Positions 15,925 to 25,530 are shown, numbered from the stretch's first letter. The stretch: 64,000 nt of DNA from Paenibacillus sp. R14(2021) (GCF_019431355.1 NZ_CP080269.1:620001-684000), one strand, 5' to 3'. Translations and numbers: made by a program. Notes: generated from the sequence alone by a model not told the origin.

Positions 15925-16254
15925 GTGAACGAGAACAACCAGTTGCGGGATGTATACGACGCGATTGCAGATCCGACTAGGCGCCGGTTGATTCAATTGT
16001 TAGCAGAGGCAGCCGAGCTGCCGCTTCATGAGTTAACCGCACAGTTTCAAATGGGCCGAACAGCGGTATCCAAGCATTTGACCATTCTTAAAGAAGCCGG
16101 ACTCGTGCTTGACCGTAAAGTCGGCAGGGAAACGCGATATCGATTAAACGCCGACCCGCTTAGGGAAATACAAGATTGGGTGGCTTATTACAGCAAGTTC
16201 TGGAGTACGAATATGATGCGCTTGAACCTATTATTGGAGGAGGAAGAAGAATGA
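15925..16254 (+). CDS. ArsR-family (SdpR-like) transcriptional repressor
   Basis: This winged-helix repressor has 109 residues. It begins VYDAIADPTRRRLIQLLAEA, the typical opening of the group, followed by the recognition region TAVSKHLTILKEAGLVLDRKVGRETRYRLN at residues 44-73. No Cys pair for metal binding is present, so a metal-sensing role is unlikely; many such regulators control an SRPBCC partner. An upstream in-frame TTG at 15892 exists, but AGGAGAGG at 15912-15919 fits the GTG at 15925. It overlaps the SRPBCC gene by ATGA. Confidence 0.9.
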   Translation: MNENNQLRDVYDAIADPTRRRLIQLLAEAAELPLHELTAQFQMGRTAVSKHLTILKEAGLVLDRKVGRETRYRLNADPLREIQDWVAYYSKFWSTNMMRLNLLLEEEEE

Positions 16255-16649
16255 GTTTAACATTATCCTTGGATTATCAATACTCGTCATCGATCGAGAA
16301 GGTTTGGGCCGCCTTGACCGATCCAGCCAAGCTTGCTAAGTGGGTCATGGAAAATGACTTCAAACCCGTCGTCGGACACCGTTTCCAGTTTCGCCAGAAG
16401 CCGACAGAATGGTGGGATGGCATTGTTGAAGGCGAAGTGCTTATCGTAGACGAGCCAAGCCGGTTGTCGTACACATGGGGCAGCGCAGGGGAGAAGCACA
16501 CGGTCACCTGGACGCTGCAGGATTTAGGGGACGGCAAGGTTAACCTTCATCTTGAACAAACTGGAATCTCGAATGAACAAGCCTACAATGGCGCTAAGTA
16601 TGGCTGGGGCGCTATGCTCGGCGAGCTTGAGAAGCTGTTGGTTCTATAA
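16251..16649 (+). CDS. SRPBCC (AHSA1-like) domain protein
   Basis: The protein has 132 residues and one START/Bet v1-like ligand-binding domain of the AHSA1 type. It shows YQYSSSIEKVWAALTDPAKLAKW at the start, the GxxFxFRQKP region, and a C-terminal GWGAMLGELEKLL helix. The ATG at 16251 sits in the stop of the repressor gene (ATGA) with GGAGGAGG just upstream. Operon partners of ArsR repressors with this fold are common; the ligand is unknown, and the domain may act as sensor or carrier. Confidence 0.88.
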   Translation: MSLTLSLDYQYSSSIEKVWAALTDPAKLAKWVMENDFKPVVGHRFQFRQKPTEWWDGIVEGEVLIVDEPSRLSYTWGSAGEKHTVTWTLQDLGDGKVNLHLEQTGISNEQAYNGAKYGWGAMLGELEKLLVL

Positions 16650-16678
16650 CGTCGAACCTGAAATGACCTGGAATATCT

Positions 16679-16715
16679 TAAACCGGCTACATGCTACAGG
16701 CAGCCGGTTTATTTG
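16679..16715 (+). terminator. Rho-independent terminator
   Basis: TAAACCGGCT pairs with AGCCGGTTTA around a 13-nt loop, followed by a short T-run, 30 nt after the SRPBCC stop. Confidence 0.75.
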
Positions 16716-16831
16716 CACTCTATGGAGTCACAACAAGATCTGGTGCTAATTCGTTCTGCTATTTACTGTGGGCGATGCATGATAGACTATGAATATAAGT
16801 AGGAATTAACATAAATGGAAGGGTGTTATGC

Positions 16832-19093
16832 TTGAGCGAGTCCAATCAGGAGTATATTGTCATCTCGGGTGCAAGGGAAAACAATCTCAAGAACGTATCC
16901 TTGCGCATTCCCAAGCGGAAGATCACGATCTTCACCGGGGTTTCCGGCTCCGGCAAATCATCAATCGTCTTCGACACGATCGCCGCAGAATCCACGCGAT
17001 TGCTGAATGAGAACTTCAGCCTGTTCGTGCGCAATTTTCTGCCCCGCGTTCCGCAGCCGGATACAGATGCGATCGAGAACTTGAGCATGGCTGTTATTGT
17101 GGATCAGAAGCGGCTGGGCGGCGGTTCCCATTCCACGATGGGCACGATTACCGATATTTCTCCCATTCTACGTCTGCTCTTCTCCCGCGTAGGTCAGCCT
17201 TATGTTGGACAAGCAAACCTATTTTCATTTAACGATCCGCAGGGTATGTGTCCGGAGTGCAACGGGATCGGCCGCAGGCTGGGCGTTGATTTGAGCAAGG
17301 CGGTGGACATGTCAAAGTCGCTCAAGGAAGGAGCGATTCTGCTGCCGGGCTATACGGTAGACGGCTGGGAATTGAATGGCCTCGTACAGGCAGGCTTCGA
17401 TCCCGATAAGAAGCTGAGCGATTATTCGGAGGAGGAACGGGATCAGCTGCTTTACGGCAAGGCGAGGAAAGTAGAGACGCAGTTCGCCGGGAAGGCCGTT
17501 AATCTTACCATAGAAGGCGTCATTGAGAAGTTCACCAACAAGTACATCAAGCAGGATGTGAAGACGAAGTCCGAGCGCACGCAGCAAGCTGTTGCGCCAT
17601 TCATCTCCGAAGGTCCCTGCTCCAGCTGCCGCGGCGCGAGACTTAGTCAGGCCGCACTGGGATGCAGAATCAATGGACTCAACATCGCGGAGATGTCCGC
17701 TATGGAGGTTGGACAGCTTATCCGCATCATTCGGGAGATTGACGAAGCCATCGCCGCGCCGGTCATCAAGTCGCTGACAGAGCGGCTTCAGCATTTGGTC
17801 GATATCGGGCTTGACTACCTCACGCTGAACCGTGAGACGGATACCTTGTCGGGCGGCGAGTCGCAGCGCGTCAAGATGGTGAAGCATCTAAGCGGTAGTC
17901 TGGTGGATGTCACCTATATCTTCGATGAGCCCAGCGTCGGCTTGCACCCCCGTGATGTACATCGGTTGAATGGACTGCTTCAGAAGCTGTGCGACAAGGG
18001 CAATACCGTGATTGTCGTCGAGCATGATCCCGATGTGATCAAGGTAGCGGATCATATCGTCGACGTTGGGCCTCACGCTGGCAGCCGCGGCGGGACCATC
18101 GTATATGAAGGAAGCTTCCTAGGCCTGCTTGAGTCAGATACGCTGACAGGCAATCATATGAAGCGGCCGCTGCAGCTGAAGCAAGATTGCAGACAGCCAA
18201 CCGGTAAGCTGCCCATTAAGGATGCAGCGCTGCACAACCTGCGGAACGTGAGCGTAGCTATTCCGACTGGCGTACTAACAGTGGTTACCGGTGTTGCTGG
18301 CTCGGGCAAGAGCACGCTGATTAACGACATCTTCCTCAGCCAGCATCAGGATGCAATCGTCATCGACCAATCAGCCGTCGGCGTGTCCACACGCTCGAAT
18401 CCCGCGACTTATACGGGCATTATGGATGATGTGCGCAAGGCGTTCGCATCCGCGAATAAGGTCAATCAAGGCTTGTTCAGCTTCAACTCCAAGGGAGCCT
18501 GCGAGAACTGCCAAGGGCTGGGCGCCGTGTATACAGACCTTGCATTCCTCGACAGCGTGAAGCTGCCATGTGAAGTTTGCGGAGGCAGACGATTCAAGGA
18601 AGAGGTGCTCGCATACAAACTGAACGGGAAGTCGATCGCAGATGTGCTGGAAATGACGGTGGAGCAGGCGTTGGAATTTTTCCAGCTCAAGGATGTTGTA
18701 CGCAAGCTCCAGGCGATGAACGATGTCGGGCTGAACTACATTACGCTCGGCCAGCCGCTCAGCTCGCTCTCGGGGGGAGAATGCCAACGAATCAAGCTGG
18801 CAAGCGAGCTGCATAAGAAGGGGAGCATCTATGTAATGGACGAGCCTACGACCGGCTTGCATATGTCGGATATCGGTCAGCTTCTGGGCATCATGAACAA
18901 CCTCGTGGATGCCGGCAATACGGTCATCGTCATTGAGCACAATCTCGATGTGATCAGCCAAGCGGATTGGATCATCGATATGGGACCTGATGGAGGAAGC
19001 AAGGGCGGTCAGGTGGTATTCGAGGGAACAACGCAGCAGATCATTCTTGCGGAGCAGTCGATCACGGGAAGATACTTGATGGCATCATCATGA
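16832..19093 (+). CDS. UvrA-like ABC ATPase (UvrA2 type, short form)
   Basis: The protein has about 753 residues, clearly shorter than repair UvrA (about 940-960). It keeps both ATPase halves, with Walker A GVSGSGKSS near residue 37 and GVAGSGKST in the second half, and signatures LSGGESQR and LSGGECQR. Zinc-binding Cys pairs are CPEC, CSSC, CENC and CEVC. The missing length is mostly in the first half, where repair UvrA holds the UvrB-binding region, so partnership with UvrB is doubtful. Such paralogues are linked to DNA-binding drug resistance in actinomycetes. GTG 16823 is also possible, but GGAAGGGTG fits the TTG at 16832. It is transcribed alone. Confidence 0.88.
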   Translation: MSESNQEYIVISGARENNLKNVSLRIPKRKITIFTGVSGSGKSSIVFDTIAAESTRLLNENFSLFVRNFLPRVPQPDTDAIENLSMAVIVDQKRLGGGSHSTMGTITDISPILRLLFSRVGQPYVGQANLFSFNDPQGMCPECNGIGRRLGVDLSKAVDMSKSLKEGAILLPGYTVDGWELNGLVQAGFDPDKKLSDYSEEERDQLLYGKARKVETQFAGKAVNLTIEGVIEKFTNKYIKQDVKTKSERTQQAVAPFISEGPCSSCRGARLSQAALGCRINGLNIAEMSAMEVGQLIRIIREIDEAIAAPVIKSLTERLQHLVDIGLDYLTLNRETDTLSGGESQRVKMVKHLSGSLVDVTYIFDEPSVGLHPRDVHRLNGLLQKLCDKGNTVIVVEHDPDVIKVADHIVDVGPHAGSRGGTIVYEGSFLGLLESDTLTGNHMKRPLQLKQDCRQPTGKLPIKDAALHNLRNVSVAIPTGVLTVVTGVAGSGKSTLINDIFLSQHQDAIVIDQSAVGVSTRSNPATYTGIMDDVRKAFASANKVNQGLFSFNSKGACENCQGLGAVYTDLAFLDSVKLPCEVCGGRRFKEEVLAYKLNGKSIADVLEMTVEQALEFFQLKDVVRKLQAMNDVGLNYITLGQPLSSLSGGECQRIKLASELHKKGSIYVMDEPTTGLHMSDIGQLLGIMNNLVDAGNTVIVIEHNLDVISQADWIIDMGPDGGSKGGQVVFEGTTQQIILAEQSITGRYLMASS

Positions 19094-19106
19094 ACATGAC
19101 AAGCAG

Positions 19107-19138
19107 GGCTGCCAGCAGAATCGGCAGCCTTTATTTTA
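19107..19138 (+). terminator. Rho-independent terminator
   Basis: GGCTGCC and GGCAGCC pair around a 9-nt loop, followed by TTTATTTTA, 13 nt after the UvrA-like stop. Confidence 0.8.
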
Positions 19139-19199
19139 TGAAATAACAAGCAAGGGGCAGTGCTGCTGCTTGCCCCAATAGCCTGTCTGCATGTTCGAT

Positions 19200-20315
19200 T
19201 TACTCCCGCAGCTCGAACATGCTCGTAGTGAGAAGCTTGACTTTGACATGCAGCTCAATCTCCGGAATATCCTTATCTTTAACAGCAAGACCTTGACGAT
19301 AACAGACTTCGTTTAAGGAGTAAATATCGACGGAGCGTTTCTTCCCGACTTCATAGGTTTGCGTGATTTCGCCTACGATGTTCTTCTGAATCAACGTATT
19401 CATCTCATGCAGCCCAAGCGGTTTCTTCTGCTCCCGTAGGGCGGCGTCCAGGCTAATGTTCAGGTTGACGAAGCGTTTACCGTTCTTGTATGCGGCTGTT
19501 TTCTTCACCTTATTGTTCTTTAGCACTGCAGTGCCAACGAATGTGCCTTGATCATCCTTGAGGGGGAGCATGCCGCGTAAGGTTGCTTCCTTTAACCATT
19601 TCACACCGGCTACTTTCTCACGGTTGAAACTGGCTTCGCTCCTGCCGTTCCTCAAAGCAACAAGGCCGTTCACAATGGGCAGCGTAATCGGCTTGCCGTC
19701 TTTATCCCAGTTCTCGGTGAGCTTGATATGATCAAGCAGCGTCGTCTCGAACGGTTCCCTTGAAGATCGTATGAATTGCTGATAACTCAGCGGCTCGAAT
19801 GAGGATTGCATCTGTTTATATAAGAGATTTGGCTGGTAGTACATGGTGTTAACAGAAGAGCTTCCAGTGATCGGTTTTGTGCTTAGGACCTTCGCGAGGT
19901 CTTCGTTCGTTGCAAATACCCAGGGCGTATAGCGTTGATCGCGCGTTCGCATCAACTCGTCATGGATATCGAATACACCCCTGGCAAGCATGCGATCACT
20001 GAATATAAACACTTTATTCTGCGTCCAATCGGTACGCATCTGGCTTTCCTTCTGCAGATCGTACATCGCCATTCCGATACTGTCGCCTACGCCTTTCCCG
20101 ACAACGATTGGATTCGGCGTAGTTCCGCTCCCTTCCTGCTTCGCCATGGATGCTAGCTCATTGATTTGCGCATAGATTTTATATTTCCCGTCGACATAAT
20201 CGATGCCGATCATATTGACGAAATTGAAGTATTGAATATTTTTTACATCCCAGCAGCCGCAGAGGGATAACGCGATGCAGCCGGCTAAAGCTGCTTTCCA
20301 AGCCCGCTTCATCAT
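19200..20315 (-). CDS. Ger(x)C-family germination lipoprotein (C subunit), locus 2
   Basis: The protein has 371 residues. The signal ends in LSLCGC with the lipidated Cys near residue 21, followed by WDVKNIQYFN, the family opening. The Ger(x)C pattern continues with KVFIFSDRMLARGVFDIHDEL at about residues 100-120. It is the last gene of a three-gene minus-strand operon and overlaps the A-subunit gene by ATGA at 20312-20315. It forms the lipoprotein part of a second nutrient receptor. Confidence 0.92.
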   Translation of the reverse strand: MMKRAWKAALAGCIALSLCGCWDVKNIQYFNFVNMIGIDYVDGKYKIYAQINELASMAKQEGSGTTPNPIVVGKGVGDSIGMAMYDLQKESQMRTDWTQNKVFIFSDRMLARGVFDIHDELMRTRDQRYTPWVFATNEDLAKVLSTKPITGSSSVNTMYYQPNLLYKQMQSSFEPLSYQQFIRSSREPFETTLLDHIKLTENWDKDGKPITLPIVNGLVALRNGRSEASFNREKVAGVKWLKEATLRGMLPLKDDQGTFVGTAVLKNNKVKKTAAYKNGKRFVNLNISLDAALREQKKPLGLHEMNTLIQKNIVGEITQTYEVGKKRSVDIYSLNEVCYRQGLAVKDKDIPEIELHVKVKLLTTSMFELRE

Positions 20316-21694
20316 TTTCCGTCCCTCATCTTCGTATCATCCTGCAAATGAAGGTTCTGGGAACGCGTTTTCATTTGATTCGCCGCTTTCTTTAAGAGCG
20401 CCCCTCTGAGGTCTTCCCAAGAAGGCGGTGAAATCGGAGAGAGGTAAGGGACCCCGAACGATTTGAGATCCGATAAATAGGCGATGACGAAGAAGATGGA
20501 GAGGAAGAACCCGAACATTCCGAGTATCGAGCAGATAAACATGATGAGAATGCGGACGACCGACACGATGCCGCTCAGCGTCGGGTTCACAAGCGTGTAG
20601 CCGGCAATCACCGTGGTCGCAGCCACGACCGTAACCGTCGGGGATGTAATGCCGGCTCGTATGGCGGCATCGCCGACGATGATACCGCCGACGACGGTTA
20701 CCGTTGGCCCCACCGACTTCGGGAGCCTCAGCCCGGCTTCCTTAAACAGCTCGAACAAGATGAGCACGATAATCGCCTCCAGCGGGAGTGAGGCTGGAAG
20801 TCCGATGCGATTTGTTGCGATCGTAGCTAACAGAGGCAGCGGTACCTGCTCGAAATTGAATCCGATCAGCGCGATGTAGAAACCGGGCAGGAACAGGGCC
20901 AAGTGCCAGCCGAATAATCGGATTAGGCGTTGAGAAGAGCTGATAATGCCTCGGAAATAAGCGTCTTCCGGTGATTTAATGAGCGATGATAGCGTAACAG
21001 GGGCAATGATGGCGAGCGGCGTGCCGTTAAGCAAAATCACGAAACGTCCGCCGATCAGGTACTCAGCGGCAAAATCGGGCCGTCCGGTATTGTCGATTAG
21101 TGGTAATATCGACCTGGATTTATCCGATATGGCTTCTTCGAGCTGAGAGCTCGTAATGAGCGCATCGATGTGGATTTTCCTTAATCTTGCACGCGCCTCG
21201 TCGACAGCCTGCTTATTCGCAATATCTTGGATGTAGAGCAGACATATCGCGGTCTGACTCCTTACGCCAATGGTAAAGGATTCCACTTTGAGAGTCGGCG
21301 TTCCCAGCCGTTTGCGGATCAGCGCTACATTCGTTATGATGCTTTCGGTAAATCCGTCGCGCGCTCCCTTTGTGGCCGTTTCCGTGACGGACTCTTCCGG
21401 GTTTCTTTCGGGCGGATCTGCGACGTATTGCAGGTAGCAGCACTCCGCTTCCAAATCAAAGAGGAGTAAGTTGCCGTTAAATACATAGGAAGCGAGCTCG
21501 TGCTTCCATTCCGATGTTAAAGTTACGGGGTGCTGCCGCCAAACGTCTTCGCTGCGAGAGCTTATTTCATTGATTTGCTCCCGATTGGACATGCCTTGGC
21601 AGAAAATGAACAGAAAGCTTCCATTTGGCTCGAAGCTCACATCACCGCAGTCTTCGAATAACTTCCGAATGTCGCTTTCGTTTAATTTAGCCAT
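20312..21694 (-). CDS. GerA-family spore germination protein (A subunit), locus 2
   Basis: The protein has 460 residues, about 50 shorter than the A subunit at 3753, mainly because the N-terminal extension is shorter. The hallmark is KGARDGFTESIITNVALIRKRL, then QTAICLLYIQDIANK. The membrane half contains LEAIIVLILFELFKEAGLRLPKSVGPTV. It overlaps the B-subunit gene by 8 bp and the C-subunit gene by 4 bp, so the three are tightly coupled. Confidence 0.93.
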   Translation of the reverse strand: MAKLNESDIRKLFEDCGDVSFEPNGSFLFIFCQGMSNREQINEISSRSEDVWRQHPVTLTSEWKHELASYVFNGNLLLFDLEAECCYLQYVADPPERNPEESVTETATKGARDGFTESIITNVALIRKRLGTPTLKVESFTIGVRSQTAICLLYIQDIANKQAVDEARARLRKIHIDALITSSQLEEAISDKSRSILPLIDNTGRPDFAAEYLIGGRFVILLNGTPLAIIAPVTLSSLIKSPEDAYFRGIISSSQRLIRLFGWHLALFLPGFYIALIGFNFEQVPLPLLATIATNRIGLPASLPLEAIIVLILFELFKEAGLRLPKSVGPTVTVVGGIIVGDAAIRAGITSPTVTVVAATTVIAGYTLVNPTLSGIVSVVRILIMFICSILGMFGFFLSIFFVIAYLSDLKSFGVPYLSPISPPSWEDLRGALLKKAANQMKTRSQNLHLQDDTKMRDGK

Positions 21695-22769
21695 TCCGCT
21701 TCACCGCCTTCTTGTTCTTACCCGCCCAGATACCTATTAAGATCACGACACTAACACCGCCGCAAAACAGACTGGAAACCATATAGTAGGTTTTCACATG
21801 ATTATGGAAGGTGACATCCGATAGCTTGAATTGATTGATGACAAAGAGGAGCAGGGTAATCAGGAGAAGCAGTATTTCGGGATGCCGCCATTTCTTCACC
21901 CATAGTGTCTGAATGATATAGATCGCAAGCGATATACGTATAAAAGCACCGGCTAACCATTGATAAATGGACAAGAAGTCGGTTTGACTGAGCATGCTTC
22001 CAATGGATGCCATGCGCCACTGTTCGTAGGTCGGGTACCGCAGCATCGCGGCTTCGAACGGACCGAACATGGCCATAATGCCTGCCAATGGCTCGAACAT
22101 TAGCTCAATCAATATGAATACAACCAGAATCATGTATTTGCGAGACAGCTTTCCCCTGACATCGTCCTTCAGGAAGAACACGAGAAAGATCTCCGTAATA
22201 CCCGATGTCGTGTACCAAGCGCCTTGCGTGATCGATAGCGCCGAATTTTTAAATACGGGAAACAGGTAGCTGTAATCTTTGAATTGAAAATTTACCGTCA
22301 GGACGTATAAGCCGAAGACCACGATCCAGGGGAGAAGAATGCCATTGGTGATCGCAATGGCGGCCAATCCCTTTCTTGCCGTGAAATAACAGGCGCCGAT
22401 GAGGCAGAGGCCGACAACCCATGTCGGGGTATAAGTCAAATAGGTCGTATTGGACCAAACGATTGTATCCCGTAAGCTGATGCTCGCCTGGGTTAAGAAG
22501 TATACGGAGAATAGAAGTGAAAAAATAAACCCAATTAGTGGATTGGTTTTCTCATACGCCCAAGTGGACAGCGAAGCAGGAATATGTTTGTACATATAGC
22601 CATACAGCAGGCCGAGCATTAAGGAAGGGACGATGGCGAACAAGACGGACACCCAGGCATCGCGATTCGAGGTATCTAGCAAGATGGGTATCAAGATTAC
22701 ATGGTTGGAGACTCCGATAAATGTAATCAGCAGCATAGATAATTGGAAGGAGGTGATTTTACCGTTCAT
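21687..22769 (-). CDS. GerAB-family germination permease (B subunit), locus 2
   Basis: The protein has 360 residues and about ten transmembrane helices in the germination permease pattern (opens ITSFQLSMLLITFIGVSNHV). It is the first gene of the B-A-C operon on the minus strand. The ATG at 22769 has GGAAG about 11 nt upstream on that strand, a loose spacing. A sigma-G-like site lies at 22804-22833. Ligand specificity cannot be read from the sequence. Confidence 0.9.
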   Translation of the reverse strand: MNGKITSFQLSMLLITFIGVSNHVILIPILLDTSNRDAWVSVLFAIVPSLMLGLLYGYMYKHIPASLSTWAYEKTNPLIGFIFSLLFSVYFLTQASISLRDTIVWSNTTYLTYTPTWVVGLCLIGACYFTARKGLAAIAITNGILLPWIVVFGLYVLTVNFQFKDYSYLFPVFKNSALSITQGAWYTTSGITEIFLVFFLKDDVRGKLSRKYMILVVFILIELMFEPLAGIMAMFGPFEAAMLRYPTYEQWRMASIGSMLSQTDFLSIYQWLAGAFIRISLAIYIIQTLWVKKWRHPEILLLLITLLLFVINQFKLSDVTFHNHVKTYYMVSSLFCGGVSVVILIGIWAGKNKKAVKRNG

Positions 22770-22803
22770 ACCGATCCGTTCTTCCTTTCGGTCTCAATGT
22801 GGC

Positions 22804-22833
22804 TAATATTTCCATGCATACGCTTTATTATGC
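22804..22833 (-). promoter_or_regulatory. Candidate sigma-G promoter of germination operon 2
   Basis: On the minus strand GCATA (22833-22829) and AATATTA (22810-22804) have an 18-nt spacer. Only the first base of the -10 box departs from CATxHTA. The position is 35 nt before the permease start. Confidence 0.5.
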
Positions 22834-22842
22834 AAGAAAATA

Positions 22843-22862
22843 AGCTTCCATTGATGGAAGCT
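22843..22862. promoter_or_regulatory. Palindrome in the divergent gap
   Basis: AGCTTCCATTGATGGAAGCT is a 20-bp inverted repeat with a 2-nt centre, just upstream of the candidate sigma-G promoter of the germination operon. No gene ends here, so a terminator role is unlikely. It may be an operator. Confidence 0.45.
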
Positions 22863-22985
22863 CATTATAGGCGTCAACAGTTGCGTTCAAGTCGAATCGG
22901 CGGCTTCTTGAAGTGAACGAGAAGGATTTCTAAGGAAATAAAGAGAAGTACAATGAATTAAACGATAAAGGATTGTGATATCCGC

Positions 22986-24374
22986 GTGAATCAGATCGGA
23001 GCTATCATTCAAAAAGGACCCCAGCACTGGGCGATTATTCAGCAAGAGAATGGGGTGGGAAGCATCACGTTGTCCGGGATCTGGGTCATTCCGGAGGAGG
23101 AGCAAGCGAGCAGCGTACAAGTATATACCCGAATAGTCGGCGAAGAGGATGCAAGAGAAGTTGCATCTTGGCAGCCCGCTGCTATGTTAGCAGAGCAAGC
23201 CTGGAAAATCACCTTGAATGCGATTCCTCAGGGAGGATTATATCGTCTGGAAACGTGTTTGCAGCTTGACGATAATCCAGCCTTAGAATGGGCGGTTCGC
23301 GGCGATATGATTCATCACATCGGCGTAGGCGATCTATGGGTCATAGCCGGACAGAGCAATGCTGCGGGCTACGGTAAAGGTCCATTCCAAGACGCGCCTC
23401 AGCCGGGGATCCATCTGCTCCGCAACAACGGTCAATGGGATTTGGCTACGCATCCTTTTAATGAATCAACGGCTTCCATTCATTTCGAGAATCGGGAACG
23501 AGCTAATCCCGGCCATTCTCCCTTTCTTGCATTTGGCAAACTGCTGCAAAAAGAGGTTGGCATTCCTATTGGTTTGCTGCAAACAGCACTTGGCGGTTCC
23601 CCGTTAAAAGCCTGGAATCCAGACGAAGATGGCGTTCTGCATCGCAATATGATGAAGACGATTCAATCGGCCGGCGGCAAGGTTCGGGGGATACTCTGGT
23701 ATCAAGGCTGTTCAGACTGTTCGCCTGCGGACTCAGCCAGCTACCTGAAACGATTCGGACATACCGTGCAGCATTGGCGGCGTGAATTGAAGGATGCAAG
23801 TTTACCGGTCTTGACGGTTCAGCTTAACCGCTGCACGGATTCAGCATCGGCTGAAGCCGATCAATCCTGGGGGCGCGTGCGTGAAGCACAACGTCAAGCA
23901 GCGTTAACGATCCCGAACGTTTATGTCATTCCGGCATTAGATTGCCCGTTATCGGATGGTATACATAACAGCCCTGCGGGAAATATGATCATTGGCGAAA
24001 GAATGGGCAAAGTTGCGTTAGCACATATTTATGGGTGTGCAGTGCTGCATACGGAAGCCCCTTGCCTCACTTCTGCCGCATTCACGGAAAAGGGTGGGAT
24101 TGGCATTTGTCTGCAATTTGCTAACGTATCCGGTTACCTGCTGGCGATCGGACCTGTCTCACAGGTATTCTCGGCCCAGGATATCCATGGCGAAATCGGA
24201 ATTAGCAGCTGGCAAATAACCGCACGCGGCGAAATAACGCTGAACCTAGCTCGTGCTGCAGAGGGTGAAACCGTTGTGCACGGGGCATACCAGATGAATC
24301 CTTCAAGCTTCTTGCCCCTGGATTCGGGCACGTATATGCCAATTCTAGCTTTTTATGGCCAGAAGGTTACGTGA
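22986..24374 (+). CDS. Sialate O-acetylesterase-like carbohydrate esterase
   Basis: The protein has 462 residues and an SGNH-type acetylesterase domain of the SASA/DUF303 group. Block I is VIAGQSNAAGYG with the nucleophile Ser at about 124. The oxyanion block is GGSPLKAW, then ILWYQGCSD, and the catalytic Asp-His pair is DGIHNSPAG at about 324-327. The family removes O-acetyl groups from sialic acid or plant and microbial polysaccharides. No signal peptide is visible, so substrate is likely taken up first or is intracellular. The start is a GTG with AAAGGA rather far upstream. The N-terminal 105 residues and the C-terminal part form beta-rich flanks. Confidence 0.83.
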   Translation: MNQIGAIIQKGPQHWAIIQQENGVGSITLSGIWVIPEEEQASSVQVYTRIVGEEDAREVASWQPAAMLAEQAWKITLNAIPQGGLYRLETCLQLDDNPALEWAVRGDMIHHIGVGDLWVIAGQSNAAGYGKGPFQDAPQPGIHLLRNNGQWDLATHPFNESTASIHFENRERANPGHSPFLAFGKLLQKEVGIPIGLLQTALGGSPLKAWNPDEDGVLHRNMMKTIQSAGGKVRGILWYQGCSDCSPADSASYLKRFGHTVQHWRRELKDASLPVLTVQLNRCTDSASAEADQSWGRVREAQRQAALTIPNVYVIPALDCPLSDGIHNSPAGNMIIGERMGKVALAHIYGCAVLHTEAPCLTSAAFTEKGGIGICLQFANVSGYLLAIGPVSQVFSAQDIHGEIGISSWQITARGEITLNLARAAEGETVVHGAYQMNPSSFLPLDSGTYMPILAFYGQKVT

Positions 24375-24426
24375 GGCAAAGTACGCAGAACAATAAACGA
24401 TAATCAGTGGAATGGAGATTTTCTTG

Positions 24427-25020
24427 ATGACAACAAGTAACACGAATCACAAAGTTGATGTGTTTATTAGCATGGCTGACAAATGGCAGGAAGAATATGA
24501 GAAGCTACGAGCGATTGTCCTTGACTGCGGATTGACCGAAGAATTTAAGTGGATGCATCCTTGTTACACGCTAAATAATAAAAACATCGTCTTAATCCAT
24601 GGGTTTAAAGAATACTGCGCGCTATTGTTCCACAAAGGTGCCTTGCTGCTTGATGCGCACGGTATTCTCGTTCAACAAACCGAGAATGTACAGGCGGCGC
24701 GCCAGATCCGCTTTAGGCATGTTCAAGAAATCGTTGAGATGGAAGCGATCCTGAAAGCCTATATTCAAGAAGCCATTGCCGTTGAAAAAACCGGGTTGGA
24801 AGTGAATTTCAAGAAAACGACAGAATTTGCAATTCCGGAAGAATTTCAGACGAAATGCGATGAAATCCCTGGACTGCAATCGGCTTTTGAAGCATTAACG
24901 CCGGGACGGCAGCGAGCCTACATGCTTTACTTTTCGGCGGCCAAACAATCCAAAACGCGAGTAGCAAGGATTGAAAAATATACGCAGCACATTCTCGAGG
25001 GCAAGGGATTGGATGATTGA
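24427..25020 (+). CDS. YdeI/OmpD-associated family protein with DUF1801-like domain
   Basis: The protein has 197 residues. The first half (WQEEYEKLRAIVLDCGLTEEFKWMHPCY, then IVLIHGFKEYCALLFHKGALL) has the DUF1801 fold pattern. The second half, with FEALTPGRQRAYMLYFSAAK and RVARIEKYTQHILEGKGL, is the YdeI C-terminal helical part. This combination is annotated as YdeI, a family of loosely defined function. GGAG at 24414-24417 places the start at ATG 24427, five codons inside the longer frame. Confidence 0.85.
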   Translation: MTTSNTNHKVDVFISMADKWQEEYEKLRAIVLDCGLTEEFKWMHPCYTLNNKNIVLIHGFKEYCALLFHKGALLLDAHGILVQQTENVQAARQIRFRHVQEIVEMEAILKAYIQEAIAVEKTGLEVNFKKTTEFAIPEEFQTKCDEIPGLQSAFEALTPGRQRAYMLYFSAAKQSKTRVARIEKYTQHILEGKGLDD

Positions 25021-25119
25021 TGCGGGCATTTCGATAACTCGTAAAGGGAACGCATCTGATATGGTATAGTAAGGAAGTGCAGGCTAAGAGCTAATTCTGT
25101 TATTTCAGGAGGAAATACG

Positions 25120-25491
25120 ATGGAAGTGTTTGCAGCCTATTTGGCAAGCATAGATAACCCCCAGCATCGGGCTCGAACGGAGGAAGTTTTAACTTGGGTT
25201 GCTGAGAATTATCCTGACTTAACGCCTATCATTTCGTGGAATCAACCTATGTTTACGGATCACGGTACATATATCATTGGATTTAGCGCTGCCAAGCAGC
25301 ATTTGGCTGTTGCCCCCGAAAGAGCGGGAATGATTCATTTTTCGGATGAAATTGTACAGGCAGGCTACGATCACAGCAGCCAATTGGTACGTATGCCGTG
25401 GAAGAGTCCGATCGATTACGCCTTACTTGAGCGCATGATCGAGTTTAATAGATTGGATAAAGCAGACTGTACGACGTTTTGGCGAAAATAA
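25120..25491 (+). CDS. fra: Frataxin-like iron chaperone Fra (YdhG family)
   Basis: The protein has 123 residues and follows Bacillus Fra/YdhG closely: MEVFAAYLASIDNPQHRART, ENYPDLTPIISWNQPMFTDH, IIGFSAAKQHLAVAPE, and the ending MIEFNRLDKADCTTFWRK. In Bacillus the protein supplies iron for Fe-S cluster and haem assembly in the cytosol. The frame starts with ATG behind CAGGAGGAAA. It is an independent small gene; its neighbour at 24427 contains a related DUF1801-type domain. Confidence 0.85.
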   Translation: MEVFAAYLASIDNPQHRARTEEVLTWVAENYPDLTPIISWNQPMFTDHGTYIIGFSAAKQHLAVAPERAGMIHFSDEIVQAGYDHSSQLVRMPWKSPIDYALLERMIEFNRLDKADCTTFWRK

Positions 25492-25530
25492 AATAGGCTT
25501 TGCTGTACATTCAAGGGAGGAATAAACAAC

